This document shows positions 42,619-50,731 of a stretch of 50,731 bases of DNA, piece by piece (position 1 is the first letter of the stretch; each line of letters opens with the position of its first letter). The notes beneath the pieces are model-generated. The model was not told the origin of the DNA. It saw only the letters and a program-made list of their open reading frames with translations, and did not search any database. The stretch is from assembly GCF_023914155.1 (NCBI RefSeq), contig NZ_JAMWYS010000043.1, forward strand, positions 1 to 50,731. Reading direction: 5' to 3'. The DNA is from Solitalea agri (GTDB taxonomy: Bacteria > Bacteroidota > Bacteroidia > Sphingobacteriales > Sphingobacteriaceae). The position numbers and the translations under genes were made by a program.

Positions 42619-43656
42619 ATGTTAAATTTTAATATTCAGCCTGTTAAAAAAGAATTGGCAGCTGAGATCAATCATAAAATCGATTTTAAAACAAAGCCTG
42701 CAGGTGCTTTGGGTGATTTGGAGCAAATTGCTTTGAAAGTTTCAATGATTCAGGAAACCCTTTCTCCGGAATTAACTAAACCTCATCTAGTTGTTTTTGC
42801 TGCCGATCATGGAATTGCCCAATCCGGTGTAAGCAAATACCCGCAGGAGGTAACCTATCAAATGGTCCTTAATTTTGTTCAGGGTGGAGCTGCTATAAAT
42901 GTATTTTCTCGCCAGCATGGTATTAGTTTAAAAGTTGTTGATGCAGGAGTGAAGGGGGATTTCAATGGAATGCCAGCGGTTATCGACCAAAAAATAGCCC
43001 ATGGAACCGAGAATTTTGCCGAACAACCGGCAATGACTTTGGAGCAGGCTGAATTAGCGCTATTAAAAGGCGCTGAACTTGTTGCTCAAATAGCTGAATC
43101 CGGTTGTAATGTAATTGGGTTTGGAGAGATGGGGATTGCGAATACTTCGTCGGCTGCTGTTATTATGCATAAAGTAATGGGGATTCCGCTAGATGGTTGT
43201 GTGGGAAGGGGAACAGGCTTAAGTGATGAGCAACTAGACGGAAAGATCAAGATTCTTCAGCATGCAGTTGAAAAATATACGGTTTCGTCGCCAATGGAAG
43301 TGTTGCGCACTTTTGGAGGCTTTGAAATAGCACAAATGACAGGCGCCATGTTAAAGGCGGCAGAAATGAAAATGATCATTCTAATTGATGGATTTATAGC
43401 TACCTCTGCCTTATTAATTGCTCAAGCATTGGTCCATGAAGTGCGTGATTATTGCCTGTTTTGCCACCAAAGTGATGAAAGCGGTCATAGATTGATGCTC
43501 GATTATTTAAATGCCCAACCCATTTTAAAGCTAAATATGCGCTTGGGTGAAGGCACGGGAGCGGCATTAGCTTATCCAATAATTCAATCGGCGGTTAATT
43601 TTTTGAACGAAATGGCTTCGTTTGAAAGTGCTGGAGTAAGTAATAGTACCCCCTAG
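42619..43656 (+). CDS. cobT: Nicotinate-nucleotide--dimethylbenzimidazole phosphoribosyltransferase
   Basis: The ATG at 42619 (MLNFNIQPVKKELAAEINHK) is the real start; the frame upstream to 42421 overlaps the preceding gene. 345 residues. It makes alpha-ribazole phosphate from dimethylbenzimidazole and NaMN. Motifs: KTKPAGALGDLEQIA, VVFAADHGIAQSGVSKYPQE, GFGEMGIANTSSAA, and the catalytic Glu in RLGEGTGAALAYPI. Fourth of the salvage genes, 25 bases after the DUF71 gene. Confidence 0.96.
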   Translation: MLNFNIQPVKKELAAEINHKIDFKTKPAGALGDLEQIALKVSMIQETLSPELTKPHLVVFAADHGIAQSGVSKYPQEVTYQMVLNFVQGGAAINVFSRQHGISLKVVDAGVKGDFNGMPAVIDQKIAHGTENFAEQPAMTLEQAELALLKGAELVAQIAESGCNVIGFGEMGIANTSSAAVIMHKVMGIPLDGCVGRGTGLSDEQLDGKIKILQHAVEKYTVSSPMEVLRTFGGFEIAQMTGAMLKAAEMKMIILIDGFIATSALLIAQALVHEVRDYCLFCHQSDESGHRLMLDYLNAQPILKLNMRLGEGTGAALAYPIIQSAVNFLNEMASFESAGVSNSTP

Positions 43657-43736
43657 ACCCCTGAAGGGAGAATTGAGCTAGTGCTCAATGATAGATAACA
43701 GCTTAAATAATAGTCCAAAAGTGCGATGGTTGATTT

Positions 43737-44603
43737 ATGGGTAATACTTTAAATATGCAAGAAACACAACATTCCACAACTGAACAAACAAATTTGCACC
43801 CTACCAGCTCCACCTTTATGGGACTAGTGGGGCCTCAACTTAATTTATTTTTAACTGCCATAATGTTTTATACCCGGATTCCTTGTCCAAAATGGGTAGA
43901 CCATCGTGCTGAATATTTAAATCGCGCTACAGTTTATTTACCGATTGTCGGCTGGTTGGTTGGTGGTACATGCGCATTGGTGTTCTGGCTTTCATCATTT
44001 CTTTTTCCAGCTACTTTATCCATTCTTTTAAGTATGATTAGTGGAATTTTATTGACAGGAGCTTTTCATGAAGATGGTTTTGGCGATGTATGTGATGGTT
44101 TTGGAGGTGGCTGGACAAAGCAACGAATTCTCGAAATTATGAAAGACAGCAGGGTAGGAGCTTATGGTGTTATCGGAATTGTACTGATGTTAGCTGTTAA
44201 ATTTTTCGGTTTAAATGCTATCAATCCATTAATAATTCCTTTTGTAATCATTATTTCACATTCATTAAGCAGGGCAACGGCTTTGTCGTTTATTTATACA
44301 CATGAATATTCTCGCGAAAATGAAGATTCAAAAGCGAAACCTGTTGCCCAAAAGTTGCCATTAATAAGCTTTTTATTAGCCATTTTTTGGGGATTGTTTC
44401 CGTTATTGATATTCTGTTGGTGGCAAAATGAATGGCTGTATTCGCTGGTTATTATTCCGCTTATTCTGCTTCATTATTTCCTGGGACGCTATTTTCAGAA
44501 ATGGATTGGCGGGTATACCGGTGATTGCTTAGGCGCCACTCAACAACTGGCAGAAGTAATAATCTATATGTTTTTCGCATCAACACTATGGACATCTATT
44601 TAA
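43737..44603 (+). CDS. cobS: Adenosylcobinamide-GDP ribazoletransferase
   Basis: A 288-residue polytopic membrane enzyme (CobS/CobV) that joins adenosylcobinamide-GDP with alpha-ribazole (phosphate). The signature FHEDGFGDVCDGFGGGWTKQ plus RILEIMKDSRVGAYGVIGIV is present, with at least five hydrophobic helices. A C-terminal TGDCLGATQQLAEV is typical. The first 27 residues (MGNTLNMQETQHS..) are not conserved, so a later start (MGLVGPQLNLFLTAIMFYTR) is possible. It overlaps the next gene by 16 bases. Confidence 0.94.
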   Translation: MGNTLNMQETQHSTTEQTNLHPTSSTFMGLVGPQLNLFLTAIMFYTRIPCPKWVDHRAEYLNRATVYLPIVGWLVGGTCALVFWLSSFLFPATLSILLSMISGILLTGAFHEDGFGDVCDGFGGGWTKQRILEIMKDSRVGAYGVIGIVLMLAVKFFGLNAINPLIIPFVIIISHSLSRATALSFIYTHEYSRENEDSKAKPVAQKLPLISFLLAIFWGLFPLLIFCWWQNEWLYSLVIIPLILLHYFLGRYFQKWIGGYTGDCLGATQQLAEVIIYMFFASTLWTSI

Positions 44604-45154
44604 TCCGTCATTCAGAAGTTGAAACTGATAAGGGTATTTGTTATGGACAAAGTGATGTCGATGTTAATGCATCCCTGTTAAGTGCTACAATTGAACATTT
44701 GGCTGATTTTCTCCCTAAACGAAAAGTTGTTTATTCAAGTCCTTTGAAACGATGTGCGTTGCTGGCAGAATCATTAGCTGATGAAGTTTATTTTGATGAT
44801 TATTTAAAAGAAATGGACTTTGGCAATTGGGAGCTGAAAGCATGGTCAGATATTGATAAGGATGAACTCGATCCGTGGATGGAAGATTTTGTGAATGTTC
44901 AGGTGTCTGGAGGAGAGAGTTTCGTGCAGTTACACCAAAGAGTAACTACATTTATGGAGGAGATGACGAATGAATGCGAAAGGGAAAACGTTGTAATTGT
45001 AACTCATGCCGGTGTTATCAGAAGTATTTTGTGCGAAGTATTGCAAATACCGTTAAAAAATGCGTTTAAATTAACCATCGATTATAGTTCAGTTTCTAAA
45101 TTAAAATATAATAAAGGTTATTGGAGCGTTGAGTTCTGTAATCATAAGTTTTAA
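44588..45154 (+). CDS. cobC: Alpha-ribazole phosphatase-like histidine phosphatase
   Basis: The ATG at 44588 (MDIYLIRHSEVETDKGICYG) is chosen over 44525, which lies in cobS; 188 residues. Phosphoglycerate-mutase-fold phosphatase: catalytic RHS at LIRHSEV, YSSPLKRCALLAE, DEMDFGNWE-like segment and VIVTHAGVIRSIL. It probably removes phosphate from alpha-ribazole-5'-phosphate or adenosylcobalamin-5'-phosphate. Function is inferred from the operon; the fold alone is not specific. Confidence 0.9.
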   Translation: MDIYLIRHSEVETDKGICYGQSDVDVNASLLSATIEHLADFLPKRKVVYSSPLKRCALLAESLADEVYFDDYLKEMDFGNWELKAWSDIDKDELDPWMEDFVNVQVSGGESFVQLHQRVTTFMEEMTNECERENVVIVTHAGVIRSILCEVLQIPLKNAFKLTIDYSSVSKLKYNKGYWSVEFCNHKF

Positions 45155-45157
45155 ATT

Positions 45158-45844
45158 ATGAAGAAGTTGGTAATACTAACCGGAGCTGGCATTAGTGCCG
45201 AAAGCGGTTTAAAGACATTTAGAGATAGTGATGGGTTATGGGAGGGATACGATATTAATGAAGTAGCCACGCCAGAAGGATGGCGAAAGAATCCGGAGTT
45301 GGTTCAGGAGTTTTACAACATGCGACGTAAAGCGGTGGTTGAAGCGGAGCCTAATGCAGGCCATTTTGCCTTGGCAGAGTTACAAAACCATTTCGAAACG
45401 GTAATTATCACCCAAAATATTGATAACCTGCATGAGAAAGCAGGATCAAAGAATGTGATTCACTTGCACGGCATCATCACCAAATCACAAAGCAGTTTAG
45501 ATCCTAAATTGGTTTATGATATTGAGGGCTTTGAGATAAAGATGGGAGAGAGGTGTGAGAAAGGCTCGCAGCTACGACCTCATGTGGTTTGGTTTGGAGA
45601 ATCAGTGCCGATGATTGAACCTGCAGCATATCAATGTATGCAAGCTGATTTGTTTGCTGTTATTGGTACTTCTTTACAGGTTTATCCCGCAGCGGGCTTA
45701 ATGGATTATGTGCCTTTTGAGTCACCTAAGTTTTTGATTGATCCTAACGCTCCTTATGTTTCTGGTAATGTAAGGGTGATCAAAGAGAAAGCAAGTGTTG
45801 GTGTTCCTCAATTTGCGAATTTGATTATCAATGAATTCAGTTGA
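45158..45844 (+). CDS. cobB: Sir2-family NAD-dependent protein deacylase (class III)
   Basis: A 228-residue sirtuin, three bases after the cobC stop. GAGISAESG, TQNIDNLHEKAG and HLHGI (His104 catalytic) are present. Y53 and R56 in FYNMRRK are the residues that give class III enzymes desuccinylase/deacylase activity. The Zn-binding CxxC pairs are missing: only Cys133 remains near the expected place (GERCEKGSQLRPHVVWFGE). In Salmonella, CobB was first linked to cobalamin synthesis as a substitute for CobT. Whether its placement here reflects B12 metabolism or protein acylation control is open. Confidence 0.92.
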   Translation: MKKLVILTGAGISAESGLKTFRDSDGLWEGYDINEVATPEGWRKNPELVQEFYNMRRKAVVEAEPNAGHFALAELQNHFETVIITQNIDNLHEKAGSKNVIHLHGIITKSQSSLDPKLVYDIEGFEIKMGERCEKGSQLRPHVVWFGESVPMIEPAAYQCMQADLFAVIGTSLQVYPAAGLMDYVPFESPKFLIDPNAPYVSGNVRVIKEKASVGVPQFANLIINEFS

Positions 45845-45866
45845 TAATCAAATTCAATTGATAAAA

Positions 45867-46109
45867 TTATAGTTGGGCCAATTGCTCATCAAAGTCGTTA
45901 TCCATTTGCTTGAATCGGTTCATAACCTGGGTTAAAAACTCTTCATTCAGCAATTTCTTAACATCATCCAACCCAAAGATCAAATCGATTTCAGCTACTT
46001 TATAAGTTTGTTCCAGGTTTCCTTTTTCAAATTTTAGAATGAATTTTTGGTTCATCGCCAAAATACTCACTTTACATCCTGGAAAACTAATTTCTTCTAT
46101 TATTCTCAT
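45867..46109 (-). CDS. Small hypothetical protein
   Basis: An 80-residue acidic cytoplasmic protein with alternating strands and a C-terminal helix (MRIIEEISFPGCKVSILAMN, NEEFLTQVMNRFKQMDNDF). No family motif is recognised. It lies 86 bases downstream of the nucleotidyltransferase on the same strand but beyond a hairpin. Confidence 0.68.
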   Translation of the reverse strand: MRIIEEISFPGCKVSILAMNQKFILKFEKGNLEQTYKVAEIDLIFGLDDVKKLLNEEFLTQVMNRFKQMDNDFDEQLAQL

Positions 46110-46128
46110 TAACTATTGCTTTAATATG

Positions 46129-46169
46129 AAGAGCCAAGAATCTATGAGGAAATCATAGTCTTGGCTCTT
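46129..46169 (-). terminator. Hairpin after the nucleotidyltransferase
   Basis: AAGAGCCAAGA (46129-46139) / TCTTGGCTCTT (46159-46169), an 11-bp perfect stem with a smaller CTATGA / TCATAG stem inside. It lies 27 bases past the stop at 46196. Confidence 0.82.
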
Positions 46170-46195
46170 GATTTATCCTAAATTGGATCTATTAG

Positions 46196-47098
46196 TTATT
46201 TCCAAAGTTTTTCAGGATATACTCCCGCAGCGATAAGTTTTTTTAGCTCGTTGCTTACAAACTCTTTATCTTCTGTATAAGTAACTCCAAACCAAGTGCT
46301 GTCGGTTTCAAAAACTTTAACTTTTGCCGATTTATCTTCAATCATTTCCTGTACAGGAAGTGGAATAAAGAATTCAGATTTTGGATCATTGCTGTTAGCT
46401 TTTACGAAATCAGCAAAGCGATCTTTAAAGCGTTTGAATACATCAGGAGTAAAACCCCAGAAGTTCATTGAAACCACAGAGTTATCAGGTAAAGTACCTT
46501 TTCCAGTGGCATCATCATATTCAACTTCACCTGCAGCATTACGCTGAATTTTAGTACGCTCAATTACTTCAGATAGGTTGCCGTTAGCGTCAACTTTACA
46601 GCATCCGCGTGAAACCGACCCAAAATCTGATAAGGTGTTTCCTAAAATATATCCTACCATTGAGTAATCACCTTCTTTTAAATCACTAGAAAGGTAATCG
46701 GCTAAAATTTTATATGCTTCCGGACCGTAAAAGTCATCGGCATTAATTACAGCAAAAGGTTCGTTTATTTTATCAGCTGCAGCAATTACTGCATGCCCTG
46801 TACCCCAAGGTTTGCCGCGTTCAATTCCAGCAGGAATAATATCAGAAGGTTCTGTTAAACGCTGAATCGCATATTCAACTTCAACAAGAGGTTTTAATTT
46901 ATGATCGAAAAGCTCACGAACGTCTTTTTCAATTTCTTCGCGCACAATAAATACAATTTTGCCAAAGCCGGCCTTAACTGCATCATATAATGAATAGTCC
47001 ATCAAACACTCACCGTTAGGGCCAAATTTGTCAATTTGTTTAACGCCACCGTAACGGCTTCCCATTCCAGCTGCTAAGATTAATAAAGTAGGTTTCAT
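46196..47098 (-). CDS. Sugar nucleotidyltransferase (NTP transferase family)
   Basis: A 300-residue GT-A fold nucleotidyltransferase. The N-terminal GxGxRxG-type motif is LILAAGMGSRYGGVKQ, followed by KPWGTGHAVIAAADKI and AVINADDFYGPEAYKIL, the metal-binding Asp pair. PLPVQEMIE and the final WFGVTYTEDKEFVSNELKKL are typical of the Bacteroidota group, where such genes sit near sugar transporters and kinases. It makes an NDP-sugar from a sugar-1-phosphate; the sugar is not known. Divergent from the sugar MFS transporter. Confidence 0.9.
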   Translation of the reverse strand: MKPTLLILAAGMGSRYGGVKQIDKFGPNGECLMDYSLYDAVKAGFGKIVFIVREEIEKDVRELFDHKLKPLVEVEYAIQRLTEPSDIIPAGIERGKPWGTGHAVIAAADKINEPFAVINADDFYGPEAYKILADYLSSDLKEGDYSMVGYILGNTLSDFGSVSRGCCKVDANGNLSEVIERTKIQRNAAGEVEYDDATGKGTLPDNSVVSMNFWGFTPDVFKRFKDRFADFVKANSNDPKSEFFIPLPVQEMIEDKSAKVKVFETDSTWFGVTYTEDKEFVSNELKKLIAAGVYPEKLWK

Positions 47099-47256
47099 TC
47101 GATAAAGATAGATTTCTTAATTTTTAAATATTCGATTATTTCTGAAGAGATTCCTTAATAAAAACAGCCTTTAGGCTGAAATCGTGTAAATATCTTAATT
47201 TATTCTTAAAAGAAAGATTAAAATGAAGGTTAATAATTCAAGAGAACTGTAATTAA

Positions 47257-47285
47257 AATAATACGCTATCGATTGCGTAATTATT
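47257..47285 (+). promoter_or_regulatory. Imperfect inverted repeat before sugar MFS gene 1
   Basis: AATAATACGC (47257-47266) / GCGTAATTATT (47275-47285), one bulge, 8-base loop. Possible operator, 86 bases upstream of the start. A CGTAATT half-site is shared with 48991-48998. Confidence 0.45.
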
Positions 47286-47371
47286 AAATTGTTTAATAAA
47301 GCTAGGGTGTATGTGGGAAATCTTTTTTAGGTTAGGCCAGAAATAATTTTAACCAAGAGAAAATTTATATA

Positions 47372-48688
47372 ATGTCAAATTCTACTTCAACACTTGCAAC
47401 CGAAATCGAAAAACCTTCGGTTTCGCGCGGATTCCTTTCTCCAATTGTGATTATAGGTATCTTGTTTTTCATTTTCGGTTTTGTTACCTGGGCCAATGGA
47501 ACATTAATACCTTTCTTTAAATTATCATTCGGATTATCTGATATTCAAGCCTTTCTTGTAACATTTGCCTCTTATATGGCTTATTTCTTTTTGGCTTTAC
47601 CTTCGTCATGGATATTAAAGAAAATTGGATTTAAAAACGGAATTATTGTTGGTTTATTGGTATTAGGTATAGGGTCTTTGATTTTTATTCCTGCTGCCAA
47701 GACACGTACTTTTGGATTGTTTTTAACTGGTATTTTTGTTCAGGGAGCTGCTTTGGCTTTGTTACAAACTGCTGCTAATCCATATCTTGCCATTATTGGC
47801 CCAATTGAAAGTGCTGCCAAACGGATTAGTATCGTAGGTATCTGCAACAAATTTGCCGGAATTCTGGTTCCTTTCATTATGGGTAGCATTTTTTTAAAAA
47901 ATGCGCATGATGTGGAAGCGAAAATTGCAGCAGCTACAGGTTTGGATAAAGAGCAATTGTTAAACGATGTTTTAGGCCGTGTAAATACTCCTTACATTGT
48001 TTTAGCCATTGTTTTCATTTTGTTTGCTTTGTTGATTAAGGTTACTGATTTACCAGAAGTACAAGTTGAAGAAGATGTTGTTGATGATGCCAGTGGCGAG
48101 GTAATTCAGCATAAAAGTATATTCCAGTTTCCACACTTGTTCTTAGGAGCCTTTTGTATTTTCGTTTACGTAGCTGCAGAGGTTATGGCCGGAGATATTA
48201 TTGGTGTATATGGAAAAGAGTTAGGTATTCATGCTGACATAGCCAAATATTTTACGGCATTAACTCTTTCTAGTATGTTAATTGGATATGTTTTAGGGAT
48301 TGTGACTATTCCAAAATATATTTCGCAGCAAGGAGCTTTGAGAGTTTGTGCTAGCTTGGGAATTCTATTCTCTATTCTTGCATATGTTAGCACCGGCTAT
48401 GTATCAGTTATATTTATTGCTTTGTTAGGTTTAGCCAATTCATTAATGTGGCCTGCAATTTTCCCATTGGGTATTAGTCATTTGGGCAAGTTTACTAAAA
48501 CAGGTTCTGCAATTATGATTATGGGTATTGCAGGTGGAGCTATATGGCCATTGTTTTATGCATTTTTAAAGGATAACTTACACTTTAACTTTCAGTTTGC
48601 ATACTTTTTAGCGGTATTGCCATGTTACTTATACATTTTATATTTTGCAGTTGCAGGGCATAAAGTTGGTCTAAAACACAAATATTAA
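47372..48688 (+). CDS. FucP-family sugar:H+ symporter
   Basis: A 438-residue MFS transporter with about twelve membrane helices. The N-terminal pattern FGFVTWANGTLIPFFKLSFGL and the sequence GAALALLQTAANPYLAIIGP are the FucP/glucose-galactose (NagP-type) hallmark. A cytoplasmic loop (VEEDVVDDASGEVIQHKSIF) separates the halves; MWPAIFPLGISHLGKFTKTG is near the end. The substrate is likely a hexose, amino sugar or fucose. Paralogous to the next transporter. Confidence 0.92.
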   Translation: MSNSTSTLATEIEKPSVSRGFLSPIVIIGILFFIFGFVTWANGTLIPFFKLSFGLSDIQAFLVTFASYMAYFFLALPSSWILKKIGFKNGIIVGLLVLGIGSLIFIPAAKTRTFGLFLTGIFVQGAALALLQTAANPYLAIIGPIESAAKRISIVGICNKFAGILVPFIMGSIFLKNAHDVEAKIAAATGLDKEQLLNDVLGRVNTPYIVLAIVFILFALLIKVTDLPEVQVEEDVVDDASGEVIQHKSIFQFPHLFLGAFCIFVYVAAEVMAGDIIGVYGKELGIHADIAKYFTALTLSSMLIGYVLGIVTIPKYISQQGALRVCASLGILFSILAYVSTGYVSVIFIALLGLANSLMWPAIFPLGISHLGKFTKTGSAIMIMGIAGGAIWPLFYAFLKDNLHFNFQFAYFLAVLPCYLYILYFAVAGHKVGLKHKY

Positions 48689-48718
48689 TCAAGATTTTAA
48701 TTAAAAGATCTAATAAGC

Positions 48719-48753
48719 AAGAGGCTGTCCCAATGATGAAGGGCAGCCTCTTT
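48719..48753 (+). terminator. Terminator after sugar MFS gene 1
   Basis: AAGAGGCTGTCCC / GGGCAGCCTCTT, with a bulged T, 9-base loop and TTT tail. Confidence 0.88.
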
Positions 48754-48840
48754 CATTTAGCGGTAAGGCTTGTATTTGTGAGAAATAACGTGAAAGATCC
48801 TAAATAGACACAAGCTAGTGGTATTAAAATATGTTTATGG

Positions 48841-48876
48841 AAAAGGCCTTGTTGTTGGTGTATTAAGGCCTTTTTT
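48841..48876 (+). terminator. Second terminator between the sugar transporters
   Basis: AAAAGGCCTT (48841-48850) / AAGGCCTTTT (48865-48874), 14-base loop and TTTTTT. The 87 bases between the two terminators contain no reading frame; a short RNA there is possible but no clear promoter is seen. The rest of 48689-49048 is AT-rich. Confidence 0.85.
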
Positions 48877-48975
48877 GTAAATTAATGCCCTTAACCTCAA
48901 TAATGTAAGGAGTACACTAATATTATTTTTTTGATTTTTAGAAATAGTATTTAGATTAGCCAATTAATATTTTGA

Positions 48976-48998
48976 AAATTACGTTCTTGGCGTAATTT
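48976..48998 (+). promoter_or_regulatory. Operator-like inverted repeat before sugar MFS gene 2
   Basis: AAATTACG (48976-48983) / CGTAATTT (48991-48998), a perfect 8-bp inverted repeat with a 7-base centre, 50 bases upstream of the start. Confidence 0.5.
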
Positions 48999-49048
48999 AA
49001 AATCAATTATTCACTACTTAAAATAATTAAAGTTCACCACTACTTACC

Positions 49049-50515
49049 ATGACAGATTCATCATTAACTCAGACTTTACCCCCGGCTAAACAGTCGACTC
49101 AATGGGGGCAATTTATCCCTTTAGTAATCGTATTCTTCTTTTGGGGATTTGTTGCTGCTAGTAACGACATTCTTATCCCTGTATTCAAAAAAGCATTTAG
49201 CTTAACGCAAAGTGAAAGTCAACTAGTAGCTTTTGCATTCTATATTGCATATACAGTGGGTTCTCTTATTTACTGGGGAATTTCCGTTTTAATAAAAGAA
49301 GATTTAGTCAATAAAATCGGATACAAAAATGGATTGTCAGTTGGATTAATTGTTTCTGCATTGGGTACGCTTTTGTTTTATCCTGCTGCCAATACAGGCT
49401 CTTTTGCATTAATGTTAGCAGGTCTTTTTATTGTTGGTCTGGGATTTTCATTACAGCAAACTGTGGCAAATCCTTTAGCAATTGCCATGGGACCAATTAA
49501 TACAGGTTCACAACGTTTAACATTGGCAGGAGGTATCAATAATCTTGGTACTACAATAGGTCCTTTAATTGTAAGTTTTGCCATTTTTGGTTCAAGTGCA
49601 GATAGCAATACGAATGCAAGTATTGAAAGTGTAAAGATTCCTTACCTAGTTCTAGGAGTTGCTTTTTTTCTAGTTGCTGTTTTATTAAAATTCTCCTCAA
49701 TACCTGATCGACCTGAATTAATTGAAGAAGACGATTCTCATGATAAGGTAACAGTAAAAACATCGGCCTTGCAATACTCTCAATTAGTATTGGGTATGGT
49801 TGCCATATTTTTATATGTTGGAGTTGAAGTTTCTACTGCAAGTAATTTACCTGCGTACATGGAAAGTAAATTAGGTTTTTTAACTAAAGAGGTAGCACCA
49901 TACATATCTTTATATTGGGCAAGTTTAATGATTGGTCGTTGGACTGGCGCTGTTGAAGCCTTTACTGAAAATATGAGTTTGCAAAAAATTCTACGTTTCA
50001 TAGCTCCTTATTTAGCATTTGGTGTTTTCTTAGCTGTTAATGCAATTGCAAAACATGATTTGACACCATTTTATGTATATGCAGCAGTAATCGTAGTCTT
50101 AATTGTTGCTGACATGGCAAGTAAAGGTAACCCAGCAAGAATGCTTCTTATTTTTTCTTCTTTGGGTATTTTAGCAACTGCCATTGGTATGGTAACTACA
50201 GGAATGGTGAGTGTATATGCTTTCACAAGTGTAGGTTTATTCTGTAGTACATTATGGCCATGTATCTTTACTTTGGCTGTAAGCGGATTGGGAAAACACA
50301 CTAGTCAAGGTAGTAGTTTCTTGATTATGATGATTATGGGCGGTGGTTTTGTCAGTGTCTTTCAAGGTAAAGTTGCCGAAATGATCGGAATACAAAATAG
50401 TTATATCGTAGGTATCGCTTGTTTTGCTTACCTGGCTTTTTATGCCTGGAAAGTTAGCGGGATCTTAAGAGCGCACGGAATTGACTTTGATAAAAAAGCA
50501 GCTGGTGGACATTAA
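49049..50515 (+). CDS. FucP-family sugar:H+ symporter (paralogue)
   Basis: A 488-residue MFS transporter, longer than its neighbour but sharing the pattern FFWGFVAASNDILIPVFKKAFSL, GLGFSLQQTVANPLAIAMGP and LWPCIFTLAVSGLGKHTSQG. About twelve to fourteen membrane helices; extra hydrophobic segments occur around residue 330-380 (LAFGVFLAVNAIAKH, YAAVIVVLIVADMAS). The 360-base gap with two terminators suggests independent control from the first gene. Hexose-type substrate inferred. Confidence 0.91.
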   Translation: MTDSSLTQTLPPAKQSTQWGQFIPLVIVFFFWGFVAASNDILIPVFKKAFSLTQSESQLVAFAFYIAYTVGSLIYWGISVLIKEDLVNKIGYKNGLSVGLIVSALGTLLFYPAANTGSFALMLAGLFIVGLGFSLQQTVANPLAIAMGPINTGSQRLTLAGGINNLGTTIGPLIVSFAIFGSSADSNTNASIESVKIPYLVLGVAFFLVAVLLKFSSIPDRPELIEEDDSHDKVTVKTSALQYSQLVLGMVAIFLYVGVEVSTASNLPAYMESKLGFLTKEVAPYISLYWASLMIGRWTGAVEAFTENMSLQKILRFIAPYLAFGVFLAVNAIAKHDLTPFYVYAAVIVVLIVADMASKGNPARMLLIFSSLGILATAIGMVTTGMVSVYAFTSVGLFCSTLWPCIFTLAVSGLGKHTSQGSSFLIMMIMGGGFVSVFQGKVAEMIGIQNSYIVGIACFAYLAFYAWKVSGILRAHGIDFDKKAAGGH

Positions 50516-50556
50516 GAAGCAGCTCTGGCTCACTAATAATATCTAAGTTTTTATAG

Positions 50557-50592
50557 AAACGGGATTTCAATTTTGAAATCCCGTTTTGTTTT
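50557..50592 (+). terminator. Terminator after sugar MFS gene 2
   Basis: AAACGGGATTTCAA (50557-50570) / TTGAAATCCCGTTT (50573-50586), perfect, then TTGTTTT. Confidence 0.92.
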
Positions 50593-50664
50593 AGAATGCG
50601 TTTGTTAATTCAGTCAATTAAGAGTTTTCGGGAAATTCAAGGATCAACCTTGATTAAAACAACA

Positions 50665-50695
50665 AAAGAGGCTGTCTCAAAAGGACGGCCTCTTT
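50665..50695. terminator. Hairpin near the window end
   Basis: AAAGAGGCTGTC / GACGGCCTCTTT with one imperfect position and T/A-rich flanks. It resembles the 48719-48753 hairpin and may serve a convergent gene beyond the window. Confidence 0.78.
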
Positions 50696-50731
50696 CTATT
50701 TTCAGGGGTTATCAACAAGTTAAAGCAGGAT

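Noticed and set aside
44525-44587. N-terminal extension of the CobC-like phosphatase
   Set aside because: The 21 residues lie within cobS; the fold begins at MDIYLIRHSEV.

Overview
The window is a chromosomal segment of a Bacteroidota bacterium, most likely order Sphingobacteriales (a Solitalea- or Pedobacter-like member of the Sphingobacteriaceae). This rests on three very large cell-surface proteins ending in the gliding-motility / type IX secretion (T9SS) type B C-terminal domain, a PorP/SprF protein, AT-rich genes with little Shine-Dalgarno sequence, a TTTG / TAnnTTTG promoter before tRNA-His, and FucP-type sugar transporters. The genus is a guess; no rRNA is present.

Layout. (1) 1-8790: two tandem giant T9SS cargo proteins with PKD/Ig-like repeats (the first is cut by the window edge), then an 18-bp tandem repeat that begins inside the second gene's stop codon. 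(2) 9006-9776: a HAD phosphatase and tRNA-Met(CAU). (3) About 9830-20460: an accessory region with a decayed frameshifted gene, a KTSC-domain protein, a translationally coupled Nudix + PLD-like/SF2 helicase/DUF3427 pair (the best candidate for a defence or DNA-processing system), a Bacteroidota protein of unknown function, an 11-bp helically phased repeat array, a ROK kinase, small secreted or membrane proteins, a HEAT-repeat fragment, a sigma-factor pseudogene and a SYLF protein. Several of the small genes follow CGTTA-containing, partly self-complementary elements that look like a cassette array. (4) 20478-24717: alpha-amylase lipoprotein, DUF1801 protein, DUF4468 coiled-coil protein. (5) 25094-28653: PorP/SprF followed by a third T9SS type B protein with an IgGFc-binding-like N-terminus. 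(6) 28733-38463: housekeeping genes (long-chain acyl-CoA ligase, iscS-iscU-iscA, methylmalonyl-CoA epimerase, ElaA-type GNAT, tRNA-His, endonuclease III, SRPBCC protein), a two-gene ABC transporter and a beta-lactamase-fold serine hydrolase. (7) 38530-45844: a cobalamin riboswitch followed by a B12 uptake and salvage operon: TonB receptor, DUF6580 membrane protein, CobU, DUF71/COG2102 ATP-pyrophosphatase, CobT, CobS, a CobC-like phosphatase and a sirtuin. (8) 45867-50731: a small conserved protein, a sugar nucleotidyltransferase and two paralogous FucP-family sugar MFS transporters.

How the genes work together. The B12 operon contains cobinamide-salvage and lower-ligand genes but no corrin-ring genes, so it probably imports and remodels corrinoids under riboswitch control. 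The methylmalonyl-CoA epimerase gene belongs to a pathway that needs B12. PorP/SprF and the adjacent type B cargo are probably a secretion pair. Many convergent gene ends carry strong hairpins or dispersed palindromic repeats that probably act as bidirectional terminators.
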